Source: Bacillota bacterium
GTDB taxonomy: Bacteria; Bacillota; Clostridia; Christensenellales; Aristaeellaceae
Length of the DNA stretch: 64,000 nucleotides
Assembly (NCBI GenBank): GCA_023421395.1
Contig: JAEZTL010000053.1
Span: 41,313-105,312, forward strand
Direction: 5' to 3'
Part shown: piece after piece, positions 44,501-51,977 of the stretch
Numbering within the stretch: position 1 is the first letter of the stretch
Layout of the letters: each line of letters starts with the position of its first letter
Position numbers and translations under genes: made by a program
The notes under the pieces: model-generated
Told to the model about the DNA's origin: nothing
Database searches by the model: none
Seen by the model: the letters and a program-made list of their open reading frames with translations, nothing else

Positions 44501-45076
44501 GGTGCCGGCCATACGCTGCGCAATCTCCGCAATGGCGGATTCAGTCGTGGCAAAGTTATTGCCCAATCCGACAATGGCCGACCCCAGCCGGGAATAGTCC
44601 TCCGCCGCCATACCGGTGACGTTGGCGAACCGCGCAAGCGTTGTTGCGGCATCATCCGCGTTCATATTGGTGGATTCTCCCAGGTCAATCATGACGCGGG
44701 TGAAGTCCAGAATGCTATCTTGTTCGATGCCGAGCTGCCCAGCCGCCTCCGCGACGCCGGAGATCTCCACGGCTGTGGCCGGAATGGATTTGGACATGTC
44801 GATGATGCCCTTCTCCAACTTGGCGTACTGTTCCTCGGTCGCGTCAACGGTCTTTCGGACACCGGCAAAGGCGCTTTCAAACGCCGTCGCCGCGCCGAAC
44901 GCTTCCTTGCCCAGCTTGACCAGCGGCGCGGTAATCGCCAAGGACAGCGCCGCGCCGGTCTTTGCTGCCTTCGCCGCCAAATCATTCAGCGACTTTTGCG
45001 CCGACGAAAGGCCCTTGGAAAAGCTGCCGCTGTCCATACCCAGCGTCGCGTAGAGTTCGCCGACATTCAGGGCCAT
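41501..45076 (-). CDS. Tail tape measure protein
   Basis: A 1,191-residue tape measure protein. The N-terminal TP901-type region (FAGVRKTVDATEEQYAKLEK, ISGVAEAAGQLG) is followed by hydrophobic segments, long helices, and a Gly-rich stretch (about residues 790-905) with two repeats of S-x-LPSSD-x-IG-x-A ... GGGG. The length predicts a tail of about 180 nm if 1.5 angstrom per residue applies. ATG at 45076 is preceded by GGAGGTGG-like sequence. Confidence 0.93.
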   Translation of the reverse strand: MALNVGELYATLGMDSGSFSKGLSSAQKSLNDLAAKAAKTGAALSLAITAPLVKLGKEAFGAATAFESAFAGVRKTVDATEEQYAKLEKGIIDMSKSIPATAVEISGVAEAAGQLGIEQDSILDFTRVMIDLGESTNMNADDAATTLARFANVTGMAAEDYSRLGSAIVGLGNNFATTESAIAEIAQRMAGTGAVVGMTEADMLGFAAAISSIGMEAQIGGTSISSFASDMAQAVSVGGKDLKKYAKVAGMSAKEFKKLFKEDATGAIQAFIEGLGKAEDPIKVLSDMGLNESGLQRMLLGLANGGDLLANALDTAATEWEKNTALSEEANKRYATMESTLQMVKNNVTELARQIGLALAPYLMKAGEIISRVSTALQNMSPETKDFIVKAGLAAAALGPATAALGGFFKILASGAGVLKFALGPFGLIAGALVAMYKLSPKVRKAFDKMGKFASTFFEGLWNGRKPMTALKTAIQVAFGEKARKTFEVTWKKMGKAWEDTVGWFKDTGEGLQKAWAEGSAQGGFWGSLVESTKYLGGRLGDALKSGWSAVQSAAKTLGVKALSALGIALQGTSFGGLGKKLIEAALALQEGESIDFGGLLTAFKDGIIAWRDETFIPWANSIDWSGLWKTFWETMTNVANWLGTDVAFDVGYLLGKISAGLIGLGGKIANALLDALKPEQGGEITPESFWNAVMGASDWIVKTAEAFFTGLYNGVNGTSFDWAQIEIAMNKGWDEFLKYMQRKGNDAAEAFLNSIKSQINEIFAALGLDEPFIIPVKVEPDPVAGGGRDKGVSATAQTKIPSGGGRGSKPEDFLGSVLPSSDIVGAAASALGLVAEESFAGVFKGGGGNASGVGGGRDGSLVDSALPSSDVIGTAMKAAGQSAREAFDSGFIGGGGTAGGTGGGRKKPDLISELLNNYNPKLKENRETGMQWIKDMFGKIDWSNVDIGLDMGALLEDGLTNQETATAMTALVKAVNSGLVQYQPEIAAAGTNMAAGFTGAITDGESGATSAGSGLVTAAKSGLSAKLSELGLSLLGANFNKGFAGGITSNLSWIIDAAKKAARAAYEAAQKELDEHSPSKVAYKIGAFFSKGMALGIESMDRAVSRASQGVAAIATRGLSYSPARMPSFAGVAGGGSVSVGIDYNRLAAALAAHPTMVNVDSKTLARATVEPNAAAEARRQARIRAGYGG

Positions 45077-45130
45077 TCGTGCCACCTCCAAAGCGCCTGA
45101 CGGCGCTGTGTACTCAAACCAATAGGCAGG

Positions 45131-45379
45131 TCACTCCGGCCTGCCCATACTCGCAATTCGTTGCCAGAAGCCCTGCGCAGCGGCGCTGGGCTGGCCAGTG
45201 CGATTCTCAGTATCAAGCCGCTGCTTCTTCGCCTCGGCGTCCCAGTGCATCGCCACGGCGCCCCATGGGGACAATCCCTGCAGCAGCGCCTGGAATTCCC
45301 GCCACGTTATGCGCGGTAGATCATCCGAAAGAACAATCCCGTAATCCCGCCGAAAATCGGCCTCAACGTAGGCCCACAT
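45131..45379 (-). CDS. Tail assembly chaperone, frameshift-expressed part (GT-like)
   Basis: An 82-residue frame lying in the -1 phase behind the upstream chaperone gene. In tailed phages this Gp15/GT-like part is normally made only as an extension of the first protein by ribosomal frameshifting. The frame is open from the slippery site at 45397 into MWAYVEADFRRDYG, giving a fused product of about 210 residues. No good ribosome binding site precedes the ATG, which supports fusion over separate translation. It links the chaperone to the tape measure protein. Confidence 0.8.
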   Translation of the reverse strand: MWAYVEADFRRDYGIVLSDDLPRITWREFQALLQGLSPWGAVAMHWDAEAKKQRLDTENRTGQPSAAAQGFWQRIASMGRPE

Positions 45380-45390
45380 CGGCAGGATGC

Positions 45391-45762
45391 TTACGCGTTT
45401 GGGGATTCACCCGCCGAATCCTCGGTCACTTCCTCCGGCTCGGTCTGCGTCGGATCCTCGCCATTAATCATGGCGAAGGTGGTCTTAATGATTTCGCCCA
45501 GCATGTCGGCGCTGAAGTTCGGGTTGACTGTCCATCTGTCCAGCGTAGCGTCGCCGAACAACACCCGGACGATCTTAAACATTACCTTGGTCGGGACGCC
45601 GTCCTCGGCTTCATACCGGGACAGCTCCAGCGGAATGATGGCGGGCACAGACGCGGGGATCGTGTAATCCTCGCCGAAAACGCGCAGCGTGATGGTTTCC
45701 CGCTTCATCTCCGAAAACTGCCGGTCAAAGTCGTAGAATCGCACGGTGTTTTTCTTACTCAT
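45391..45762 (-). CDS. Tail assembly chaperone, first part (G-like)
   Basis: A 123-residue protein (KKNTVRFYDFDRQFSEMKRE start, acidic C-terminus QTEPEEVTEDSAGES). It lies between the tail tube gene and the frameshifted second frame, upstream of the tape measure, the standard G/GT position. It coats the tape measure protein during tail assembly. ATG 45762 follows AAAGGAGGCACC. Two codons before its stop is a -1 slippery heptamer. Confidence 0.85.
   Translation of the reverse strand: MSKKNTVRFYDFDRQFSEMKRETITLRVFGEDYTIPASVPAIIPLELSRYEAEDGVPTKVMFKIVRVLFGDATLDRWTVNPNFSADMLGEIIKTTFAMINGEDPTQTEPEEVTEDSAGESPNA
45397..45403 (-). promoter_or_regulatory. -1 ribosomal frameshift site CCCAAAC
   Basis: Read leftward, C CCA AAC is a canonical X-XXY-YYZ slippery heptamer in the correct phase of the chaperone gene. 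Slipping back one base gives CCC AAA CGC GTA and continues directly into the downstream frame. Confidence 0.88.
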
Positions 45763-45783
45763 GGTGCCTCCTTTTGACTTCAT

Positions 45784-45803
45784 GGGGCGGGTCGCCCCGC
45801 CCC
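45784..45803 (-). promoter_or_regulatory. GC hairpin between tail tube and chaperone genes
   Basis: An 8-bp stem (GGGGCGGG/CCCGCCCC, loop TCGC) just after the tail tube stop. With no U-tract it may reduce read-through or stabilise the abundant tail tube mRNA. Confidence 0.45.
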
Positions 45804-45819
45804 GGATGATTGCGCCTGA

Positions 45820-46560
45820 TTAGTCGCCGGACGCCACGGTCACGGCCACGGTGGCCGTCAGACTGTTGTTCATGCTCCGCACGGTGATGGTTGCGGTACC
45901 TTCCTTCAACGCCTGAATCTCGAAATTCAGGCCGTCCACGGCCAGCACCTTGACGACAGCAGCGTCCGAGCTGGATACGGCGTACTTCTGATTACTGGCG
46001 CCGGTGGGCGTAAACGTGATAGTCAGCTCCTCGGTGCCGTTTGGGACCATCGACAGCGTAGAGACGGGGCTGGCGCCGTCATTGACAGCCACGGCCGTCG
46101 CCTGCACGTACGCCTGCGGGATCGGCTCTCCCACGACCTCCATGTCGTAGCTGACCGTCTCGCTGGTGTCATCCGCGCTGTTGCCGGCGCTGGTCACGAC
46201 CACGTCCAGCAGTGTCGCGTTGCCCACGGCGTCCACCAACTTCAGCCGCGCGTCGGCGTCGCAGCCGCCCAGGGTGGCGTAGAAGGCCAGTTCCGCCTGC
46301 CCGGCGTCCATCGCGCCGGTGACGCTGTCCACGACGCGCTTGGCCTCGAGGGTTACGGATCCGTTGCGCTTGGTAATGTAGGGCTCGCCGTAGAGGTCCT
46401 GTGCGCTGGAACCATCCTCAGTGTCGGCGTCGGCGGACCAGTCCATGCTATTCAGGCCCTTAATGGGGATCCACGTCGGGGATTCGTTCGTGCTGGCGCG
46501 GGAGCGGATCGAAATGCTCCAGTCGCGCACGGAAAAGGGGCACCCATTTTTGCGTGCCAT
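45820..46560 (-). CDS. Major tail tube protein with Ig-like domain
   Basis: A 246-residue tail tube subunit. Residues 1-160 fit the tube fold (WIPIKGLNSMDWSADADTED, ITKRNGSVTLEAKRVVDSV). The last 90 residues form a Big_2-type immunoglobulin-like domain (TGASNQKYAVSSSDAAVVK, GTATITVRSMNNS) that would decorate the outer tail surface. It precedes the chaperones, as in most siphoviruses. Confidence 0.88.
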   Translation of the reverse strand: MARKNGCPFSVRDWSISIRSRASTNESPTWIPIKGLNSMDWSADADTEDGSSAQDLYGEPYITKRNGSVTLEAKRVVDSVTGAMDAGQAELAFYATLGGCDADARLKLVDAVGNATLLDVVVTSAGNSADDTSETVSYDMEVVGEPIPQAYVQATAVAVNDGASPVSTLSMVPNGTEELTITFTPTGASNQKYAVSSSDAAVVKVLAVDGLNFEIQALKEGTATITVRSMNNSLTATVAVTVASGD

Positions 46561-46587
46561 AGGTAGTTACCTCCTGAAATGTTGATG

Positions 46588-46950
46588 TCAGCAGTACCAC
46601 ACCCGGAAGTTCACGGAGTATTCCTGCCGCTGGTTCTGATCGGCCCCGAGATGCGCGGGGCCTGATTCGAGGGATACACGGACGATGTAATGCCCGTCCG
46701 GCGTGAAAAGGCCGGTGAAATCGTCCAGTCGGTCGGCAATGGTCTGCGCGTCGTTTGCCGCCATGCTGCCGGATGTGTCGCCCCGGACGCGTACCTGCAG
46801 CCGTGCGCCGTCCGGGGCGCCTGCCGTCCGCAGATCGGAGCCGAAAACGGTCACGCACCGGTCGGGCGCCTGCGGCATCTGACCGTGCGTCATGGCGATG
46901 TCAGGGTATTCCGCGGCGAGGAAGCGCGCGAGCTGCTCGGAGAGCGTCAT
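46588..46950 (-). CDS. Tail terminator / minor capsid protein 3-like
   Basis: A 120-residue protein in the tail completion position (MTLSEQLARFLAAEYPDIAM ... DTSGSMAANDAQTIADRLDD). It matches small minor-capsid/tail terminator proteins of Clostridial phages. It overlaps the preceding gene by 4 bases. It probably ends tail polymerisation and joins tail to head. Confidence 0.75.
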   Translation of the reverse strand: MTLSEQLARFLAAEYPDIAMTHGQMPQAPDRCVTVFGSDLRTAGAPDGARLQVRVRGDTSGSMAANDAQTIADRLDDFTGLFTPDGHYIVRVSLESGPAHLGADQNQRQEYSVNFRVWYC

Positions 46951-47294
46951 TTGAACGCCTCCCCGAGGCCGCCCTGCATGATCTTCAGCACGCGCTGCTG
47001 CTCAGCTGGGTCGTTGATTGGGTCTTCCAGGTACTTCTTCTTGCGCCCGCGCTGGAAGTTGGCGTCCTGTTCATGCCATCGTACCGCGTAGGGCGTGTCG
47101 TAGCTCACGGAGACAGTCTGCCCGTCCACCTGGGTGGCGGAGGATCGGATCAGCGCGCCGGTATCCAGTGGCGCCTGCCGAATGCTCACGCCCCGGATAT
47201 CCTCGCCTGCCTGGAAAAGGGCCGTCGGCGTAGCCTTCGCCAGCGCACGCTCGATCTCATTGCCACGCCATTTGACGCGCACGTTCATACTCAC
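46947..47294 (-). CDS. HK97 gp10-like / minor capsid protein 2-like
   Basis: A 115-residue connector-region protein (VKWRGNEIERALAKATP, APLDTGALIRSS, PYAVRWHEQDANFQRGRKKK). The LDTGxLxxS and W-H-E motifs are typical of HK97 gp10-type neck proteins. Start is GTG overlapping the previous stop (GTGA); an ATG two codons later is possible. Confidence 0.8.
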   Translation of the reverse strand: MSMNVRVKWRGNEIERALAKATPTALFQAGEDIRGVSIRQAPLDTGALIRSSATQVDGQTVSVSYDTPYAVRWHEQDANFQRGRKKKYLEDPINDPAEQQRVLKIMQGGLGEAFK

Positions 47295-47608
47295 TGGATC
47301 GTCACCTCCACGTGGGTTTCCGAAAAGGCGTACTGCGGTTCGACCGTCAGCGCGGTAAATGTCCGGCCGTCGAACGTAATGCGGCTATTGACGGGAAACC
47401 TGGTGCCACGCGGTAGGAAGATGTATCCTGCGGCGACTGTCTCATTTACCGCACCGCCGGCCGCGCCCTGCAACGAAACCCGCTTCTGCCCAAATTCCAC
47501 GCGCGCGCGGTATGCCTGCGCGGGGCTGTATTCCGGCCCGTTGATTCCGTGTTTAAGCCACGGTTCAACAGTAATCTGGTGGATAAACGCGAAGTCCGGC
47601 GTCAGCAT
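47291..47608 (-). CDS. Head-tail stopper / minor capsid protein 1-like
   Basis: A 105-residue protein of the Minor_capsid_1/head closure type (GYIFLPRGTRFPVNSRITFD and FTALTVEPQYA). It closes the portal channel after packaging in related phages. Overlaps both neighbours. Confidence 0.75.
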   Translation of the reverse strand: MLTPDFAFIHQITVEPWLKHGINGPEYSPAQAYRARVEFGQKRVSLQGAAGGAVNETVAAGYIFLPRGTRFPVNSRITFDGRTFTALTVEPQYAFSETHVEVTIQ

Positions 47609-47976
47609 TGCACGGTCACCCCACGGAACAGCAGCCCCACATTGAACAGAAGCGCGTAGGCATTGGGGGATATCCCTGCGGGGAACGGACCGCGCCGGGC
47701 GGCACCGGATAACTGCATGCTGAACTTGCCCACGGTGAAGCCGGACGCGCCGGGCGGCGCAGACAGGATCGCCCGCGCCGCGTCGGTCTGTTCATAGTCG
47801 TATTGTTCGTAGACCGCCTTTTCAAGAGCCTCCGCCTCATGCTCATCATCGATGATGCGGGGCGCGATGTACGCGGCCAGGCGGGCCTCCACACCGTCCA
47901 GCGCGCGCTGCGTCGGCAGCGCCGCCGGGTCCGATACGCTGGTATACGTCGTGTAGCCATCAATCGTCGCGTACAT
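47602..47976 (-). CDS. Head-tail adaptor protein (gp6-like)
   Basis: A 124-residue adaptor following the capsid gene. The early helices (ALPTQRALDGVEARLAAYIA) and QTDAARAILSAPPGA with a hydrophobic C-terminus resemble connector proteins of the gp6/gp15 type. Position is the main evidence. Confidence 0.7.
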   Translation of the reverse strand: MYATIDGYTTYTSVSDPAALPTQRALDGVEARLAAYIAPRIIDDEHEAEALEKAVYEQYDYEQTDAARAILSAPPGASGFTVGKFSMQLSGAARRGPFPAGISPNAYALLFNVGLLFRGVTVQC

Positions 47977-47993
47977 CGTTATCCCCTCCTTGT

Positions 47994-49256
47994 TTAGGCG
48001 GCGGTCGCCGGGTAGGTGACCTCGATGACCACGGTGCCGGGCGCGGTGCGCGTCACGGTCTTAGCGGTGGCGGTGTCCGGGATGCCCGTCACGTCGGTGA
48101 TGCCGAAATCGGTCGGGAACACAAAGCCAGTCTCGGCAGTCAGCGTCACGGTTGCCTTGAATGCGGTGGCGGCGTCGAAGTTGCCGCCGGTCGGCTCAGG
48201 TGACCATTCGATGGCAGCGGTGTAGCCGGTGCCGGCCGGATGGGTAGTCTGCGCGGCCGCGGCCTTGACCGGCGCGGTCACGCTGTAGGCCGCGGCGCCG
48301 ATATTGGTCAGGCCGCTGGACGAGGCGGGCGCGTATACCGCGAACGGGTAGCGCGAGCCGGAGGTCAGCATGGACGCCGGGATCGGCAGCGCCCAGCCCA
48401 GGCGCATCACGAACCGCATGGCGGTCATGTCCTGCTGCATGAGGTTGTAGATGACCTTGCCGTCGGCGTCAGAAATGACGCCCTCCTTGAACACTTCGAC
48501 GGTCATGTCCTGCCGGATGGAGTACACAGCCTTCGACCAATCGCCCGCGATCAGATAGGCTTCGGAAGGATCGACGCCGCCGTTGGCCGGGAAGACGATG
48601 CGCTGGCCATCGAGCTGGTACGGCTCGGACGCGGTCATGCCATTGCGGAAAAGCGGCTGGCCATTGTCGTCGCGGATGGAGCGGAGCACGGCGCGGGAGG
48701 GCAGCGTGCCGATGTAGCCATTGACCATGTATCCGTCTTCCTCGATCAGCGCGACAACGCCGCCGGTGCCGAGGATGTCGGCATAACCGTCCGAGGACTG
48801 CGCCAGCACGTGGCTCACCGCCGTGGCGCCGGGAATGATGGCAGTCGGCCAGCTGGACGGCTTGTTGGTGCCGTGGACGATCGCTCGGTCAATGACCTTG
48901 CCAAACGCAGCGGCGACTTCGGGACGCACCTGCGCCCACAGGTCAAATTCGGCGTCAGCGATGATGGAGTCCGCGATCGGCACGATGACGGCGATCTCCT
49001 CGGCGGTGATGAAAACATTCGCCCATTCCTGTTCAGTGGTCTGCTTGAGGCCCGTGTCGCCGTTCACGAAGTAAGCGTAGGGCAGGGAATTGAGCACGGA
49101 CAGCTTGAGCTGCTTCGCGCCCATGTCCGGAAGCCGGCGCATCATGCGCAGCGCGGCGGACTGTTCGGAAACTTCCTTGAAGATTTCCCGCGAATGCTCG
49201 ACGGGAATCAGCGGATCGGCCTTGATGCGGTTGATCGTGGCGTCATAGGTAGGCAT
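47994..49256 (-). CDS. Major capsid protein (HK97 fold) with C-terminal surface domain
   Basis: A 420-residue capsid subunit. Residues 1 to about 315 fit the HK97 family (VPIADSIIADAEFDLWAQVR, DRAIVHGTNKPSSWP). No separate N-terminal delta domain is seen, as a scaffold gene precedes it. The last 100 residues are a beta-sandwich-like repeat (GTGYTAAIEWSPEPTGGNFD, TATVTLTAETGF-like strands) of the kind found in Clostridial surface proteins, probably displayed on the capsid. Confidence 0.9.
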   Translation of the reverse strand: MPTYDATINRIKADPLIPVEHSREIFKEVSEQSAALRMMRRLPDMGAKQLKLSVLNSLPYAYFVNGDTGLKQTTEQEWANVFITAEEIAVIVPIADSIIADAEFDLWAQVRPEVAAAFGKVIDRAIVHGTNKPSSWPTAIIPGATAVSHVLAQSSDGYADILGTGGVVALIEEDGYMVNGYIGTLPSRAVLRSIRDDNGQPLFRNGMTASEPYQLDGQRIVFPANGGVDPSEAYLIAGDWSKAVYSIRQDMTVEVFKEGVISDADGKVIYNLMQQDMTAMRFVMRLGWALPIPASMLTSGSRYPFAVYAPASSSGLTNIGAAAYSVTAPVKAAAAQTTHPAGTGYTAAIEWSPEPTGGNFDAATAFKATVTLTAETGFVFPTDFGITDVTGIPDTATAKTVTRTAPGTVVIEVTYPATAA

Positions 49257-49259
49257 GGA

Positions 49260-49760
49260 TTATAACCCCCTCAAAATGTCGTTCATGGATTTTGTGCCGT
49301 TTCCGGCAGGCTTAGGATCGGCGCCGCCCTTGGGGTCCGCGGCGTCGGCGAACAGGTAGCCCTGCGCCGTCTTGAGCGCCTCAACCTGTTCTTTCAGCCC
49401 GGAAGGGCCAGCGTCAGTGAAGCTGACCTTCTCCAGATCCAGCAGCTTCATCAGTGTGCCGGCGTCACGGGGCTTGTACGTAGCCAGCGCGTCGCGTACC
49501 TTCTGGGCTTTCGTCGTGGCCGCCAGCGCCGCCTGCGCGTCCGCAAGCTGCCTTTTGATGTCGTCCACGTTCCCGGTCGCGGCCTGGGCCTTGGTCAGGT
49601 CGGCGGTCAGCTGCGTGACCTGGCTCCCAAGGTCAGTGGCTTTCTGCGTCGCCACGTCCAGCTTGCTTTTCTGCTCCGCAAGAGCCGTTCCATGCAAGCC
49701 CATGATCTTCTCGATCACGTCATCGGCGACGCCCAGCGCCTTGAGTTCTTCGCGTTTCAT
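49260..49760 (-). CDS. Capsid scaffold (phage GP20-like)
   Basis: A 166-residue, mainly helical protein with a long coiled coil (LDVATQKATDLGSQVTQLTA) and a basic/Gly C-terminus, directly before the capsid gene. This matches GP20-type scaffolding proteins that guide head assembly and are then lost. ATG 49760 follows GGAGGAACC. Confidence 0.85.
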   Translation of the reverse strand: MKREELKALGVADDVIEKIMGLHGTALAEQKSKLDVATQKATDLGSQVTQLTADLTKAQAATGNVDDIKRQLADAQAALAATTKAQKVRDALATYKPRDAGTLMKLLDLEKVSFTDAGPSGLKEQVEALKTAQGYLFADAADPKGGADPKPAGNGTKSMNDILRGL

Positions 49761-49866
49761 CGGTTCCTCCTGCCCCCTACGCTTGTTTTCGCGGTCGCGT
49801 CCGCGCGGGGTTGCCGGTTGTCGCACCGGCGAGCGTGATGGTATGAAAAACCGCCCGTGTGGGCGG

Positions 49867-50079
49867 TCAGTCATCGGAATCGCGATATTGGATTATAGCC
49901 TGGATTTCTTCCGGGCGTACCCAGATCGTGGCCTCGGTGTCATTGAACCATTCCCACGAACCGGCTGGCGCTGCGCGGAGGCGGTCAAGGACCTCGGGTC
50001 GATCGAGTTTACCAGAGATTCCCCCTCCGCCACGCAGGACCAGATCATACCGTCTCGGCTTCGACTGCGTCTTCGGCAT
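49867..50079 (-). CDS. Small hypothetical phage protein
   Basis: A 70-residue protein (RRYDLVLRGGGGISGKL start, WEWFNDTEATIWVRPEEIQ). No recognised domain. GGGAAACGACC precedes the ATG. It overlaps the upstream gene by 35 bases, unusual here, but both frames look coding. Confidence 0.6.
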   Translation of the reverse strand: MPKTQSKPRRYDLVLRGGGGISGKLDRPEVLDRLRAAPAGSWEWFNDTEATIWVRPEEIQAIIQYRDSDD

Positions 50080-50278
50080 GGTCGTTTCCCTCGTCGGGCG
50101 GGCGTTCGAGCGCCCCCGCGATCTCCCGTGCCGTGTCCGTCACGGCAGGGAGCGCCGCAAGCATCACGAAATGCTGCCGAAAGTACCGGTCGCTGCAGCC
50201 GGCGCGGCGGTTGAAGTCGGCTACGTCTTCCAACAGACGCAACACGGCCCGCGCGGCCTGATCGGAAATCTGGATCAT
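50045..50278 (-). CDS. Small hypothetical phage protein
   Basis: A 77-residue helical protein (ISDQAARAVLRLLEDVADFN) with an acidic C-terminus. Typical small gene of the head region; function unknown. Confidence 0.6.
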   Translation of the reverse strand: MIQISDQAARAVLRLLEDVADFNRRAGCSDRYFRQHFVMLAALPAVTDTAREIAGALERPPDEGNDHAEDAVEAETV

Positions 50279-50335
50279 GTCATCACCTCCAAAAGAAAAC
50301 CGCCCGTCTGGGCGGCTCGTGCCGATTTGATCTTA

Positions 50336-50545
50336 TCAGGAATACCGCTTGTCGATGTCGAAATTCAGAACGCGCTCAATCACCGAGTCGCCGGTAAAAT
50401 CGATCTTCAAAAGGCTCAGCACCTCGTTGAAGGCGAGCAGGCGCCCGGCGTCAAAATCATTTTTATCTTTCTCAAGGCGATCCTTGCATTTATCCGCGCG
50501 CGCGATGATCTCCTTGATCGAATCCACAAGAATTGCGCTGTTCAT
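50336..50545 (-). CDS. Small hypothetical phage protein
   Basis: A 69-residue helical protein (LVDSIKEIIARADKCKDRLE) that overlaps the minor head protein gene by 4 bases. AAAGGGGG precedes the start. Its coupling to the minor head gene leaves open that it is an immunity-like partner for that protein's toxin-like C-terminus. Confidence 0.65.
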   Translation of the reverse strand: MNSAILVDSIKEIIARADKCKDRLEKDKNDFDAGRLLAFNEVLSLLKIDFTGDSVIERVLNFDIDKRYS

Positions 50546-51975
50546 ATCAAAAGCCCCCTTTCCCGAAGTACTTGTTCGATGACCACCTGCAGTTCAGCGT
50601 TACGGCGCATGTCCGTACGCCATTTTTCGGTTAAGCCCGCCTTTTCACGGTCGCTTTTCTGTGCCCATCCAGTATCATATGCGACCGGATCACGCAGTTT
50701 TGCATCGTGTTCTTCAACCTGCTTCGCATAGCTTTTCGAGGCTCGCCGCAGTGACTTGTTCGGCCAGGTTTGCGCGTCCAGGTACTTTCCGTTGTGCCGG
50801 CCGCCCTTGCGCTTCGCCTCTTTGATGACCGCAGCAGAATCTATGATAATTATACGCCCTTTTTCGCTGATTGTCACGGGGGTCAGGAGCTTCGCGGCCT
50901 CCGACAAAAGCACGCGCCCGCCCTCTCGGTTATACTTGCGAGGCAGCCTAGTGTCGCCCGTAAGATCGCGCAGCTTCGCCTGCCACTGATCGACGTGTGC
51001 CTTGGCCACGCGCTGGTTATAGGGCGCTTGCGCGGCCGCTTGGCGGCGCTTCCACGCGCGCACCTGTCGCTCCATATATCGCTGCTGCTGTCGTCTTTGA
51101 TAACCCACGGCACTTTGCGTGGCAGTCTGGCGGTCACCGCCGGCGAGCGGCGTCATGCCGGGCACGTGAACGCTGAAGGCGTGCAGGCAGTTCGGATGGA
51201 AAAGCCCCGCGGCGCGGGCCTCGTCCATCGTGCCGGTGCAGTCTGGGTGATTTCGCTGCGCGCCTGTCAGCGATAGCACACGGTTCTCCCAAGGCCGGCA
51301 CAGCGGGCATTCGTCAGCGTGATCGGTGATGATCACCAGATCCTGACCGTAGGCGAGTGCCTGCGCGGTGTACCCTTCGAGGGACGCGCGCATCATGCCG
51401 GTGCGCGCTGCCATCTCGGCGTACTCGGCCATGCCCCAGCGCCTGCCGGTGTTATCCCAAAATCCCGTGATCCCGCGCTGCGCGAACTGATCCAGCGCCC
51501 GCTGAGTAGCCTGACGCGTGGTCTCGACGCCCAGGGTCGCAAGCTGTACGCTGTCGCCGATAACCCGCCGGTAGCCGTCCTCTGCTGCTCGGAGGATGTA
51601 CGTGTGCGATAGATCCATGCGCCGGTCCATGTCGGCAATTATCAGGTTCAGGCGTTCAAGCCGGGCGTCCGGCGTCGGGAGTGTGTCCACCAGCCCCAGC
51701 GCGCGCAGTTCCTGCGCCAGCGTCGCGCTGCCCAGGTTGTACCCTTCGGTCAGCAGCCGCCCGCGGATGGACCCCGCGGATTTTTCGAGCGCCTGCACAG
51801 TGCGCGACATCTCGGCGCGCATCGCCTGAACTTCGGCGAGCTTCCGCTGCGCCCAGTCGGAGGCGTCCGCGCCACGGAACAGCCGCAGGCGCAGCTTGCG
51901 GATCATCTCAAGCTCGGCTTCAGAGTAGAGGCTGAGCAGCTCGCGCGCGCTTTGCTCCAACGCGTTCGGCGTCAT
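50542..51975 (-). CDS. Phage minor head protein (min_cap2/MuF-like) with toxin-like C-terminus
   Basis: A 477-residue minor capsid protein. Residues 1 to about 300 match Phage_min_cap2/SPP1 gp7-like proteins, including DHADECPLCRPWENRVLSL and AAGLFHPNCLHAFSVHVPG, a Cys/His cluster. The last 150 residues are different: a processed-looking region ends in RKGGRHNGKYLDAQTWPNKS and LTEKWRTDMRRN with a basic helix. From memory this resembles C-terminal toxin domains of Rhs/CDI polymorphic proteins. MuF-toxin fusions are known in prophages. The toxin part would be delivered with the virion. Confidence 0.85.
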   Translation of the reverse strand: MTPNALEQSARELLSLYSEAELEMIRKLRLRLFRGADASDWAQRKLAEVQAMRAEMSRTVQALEKSAGSIRGRLLTEGYNLGSATLAQELRALGLVDTLPTPDARLERLNLIIADMDRRMDLSHTYILRAAEDGYRRVIGDSVQLATLGVETTRQATQRALDQFAQRGITGFWDNTGRRWGMAEYAEMAARTGMMRASLEGYTAQALAYGQDLVIITDHADECPLCRPWENRVLSLTGAQRNHPDCTGTMDEARAAGLFHPNCLHAFSVHVPGMTPLAGGDRQTATQSAVGYQRRQQQRYMERQVRAWKRRQAAAQAPYNQRVAKAHVDQWQAKLRDLTGDTRLPRKYNREGGRVLLSEAAKLLTPVTISEKGRIIIIDSAAVIKEAKRKGGRHNGKYLDAQTWPNKSLRRASKSYAKQVEEHDAKLRDPVAYDTGWAQKSDREKAGLTEKWRTDMRRNAELQVVIEQVLRERGLLI

Positions 51976-51977
51976 GA

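Noticed and set aside
49867..50278. One of the two overlapping small frames being a shadow
   Set aside because: Each has a plausible ribosome binding site and protein-like composition; kept both with reduced confidence.
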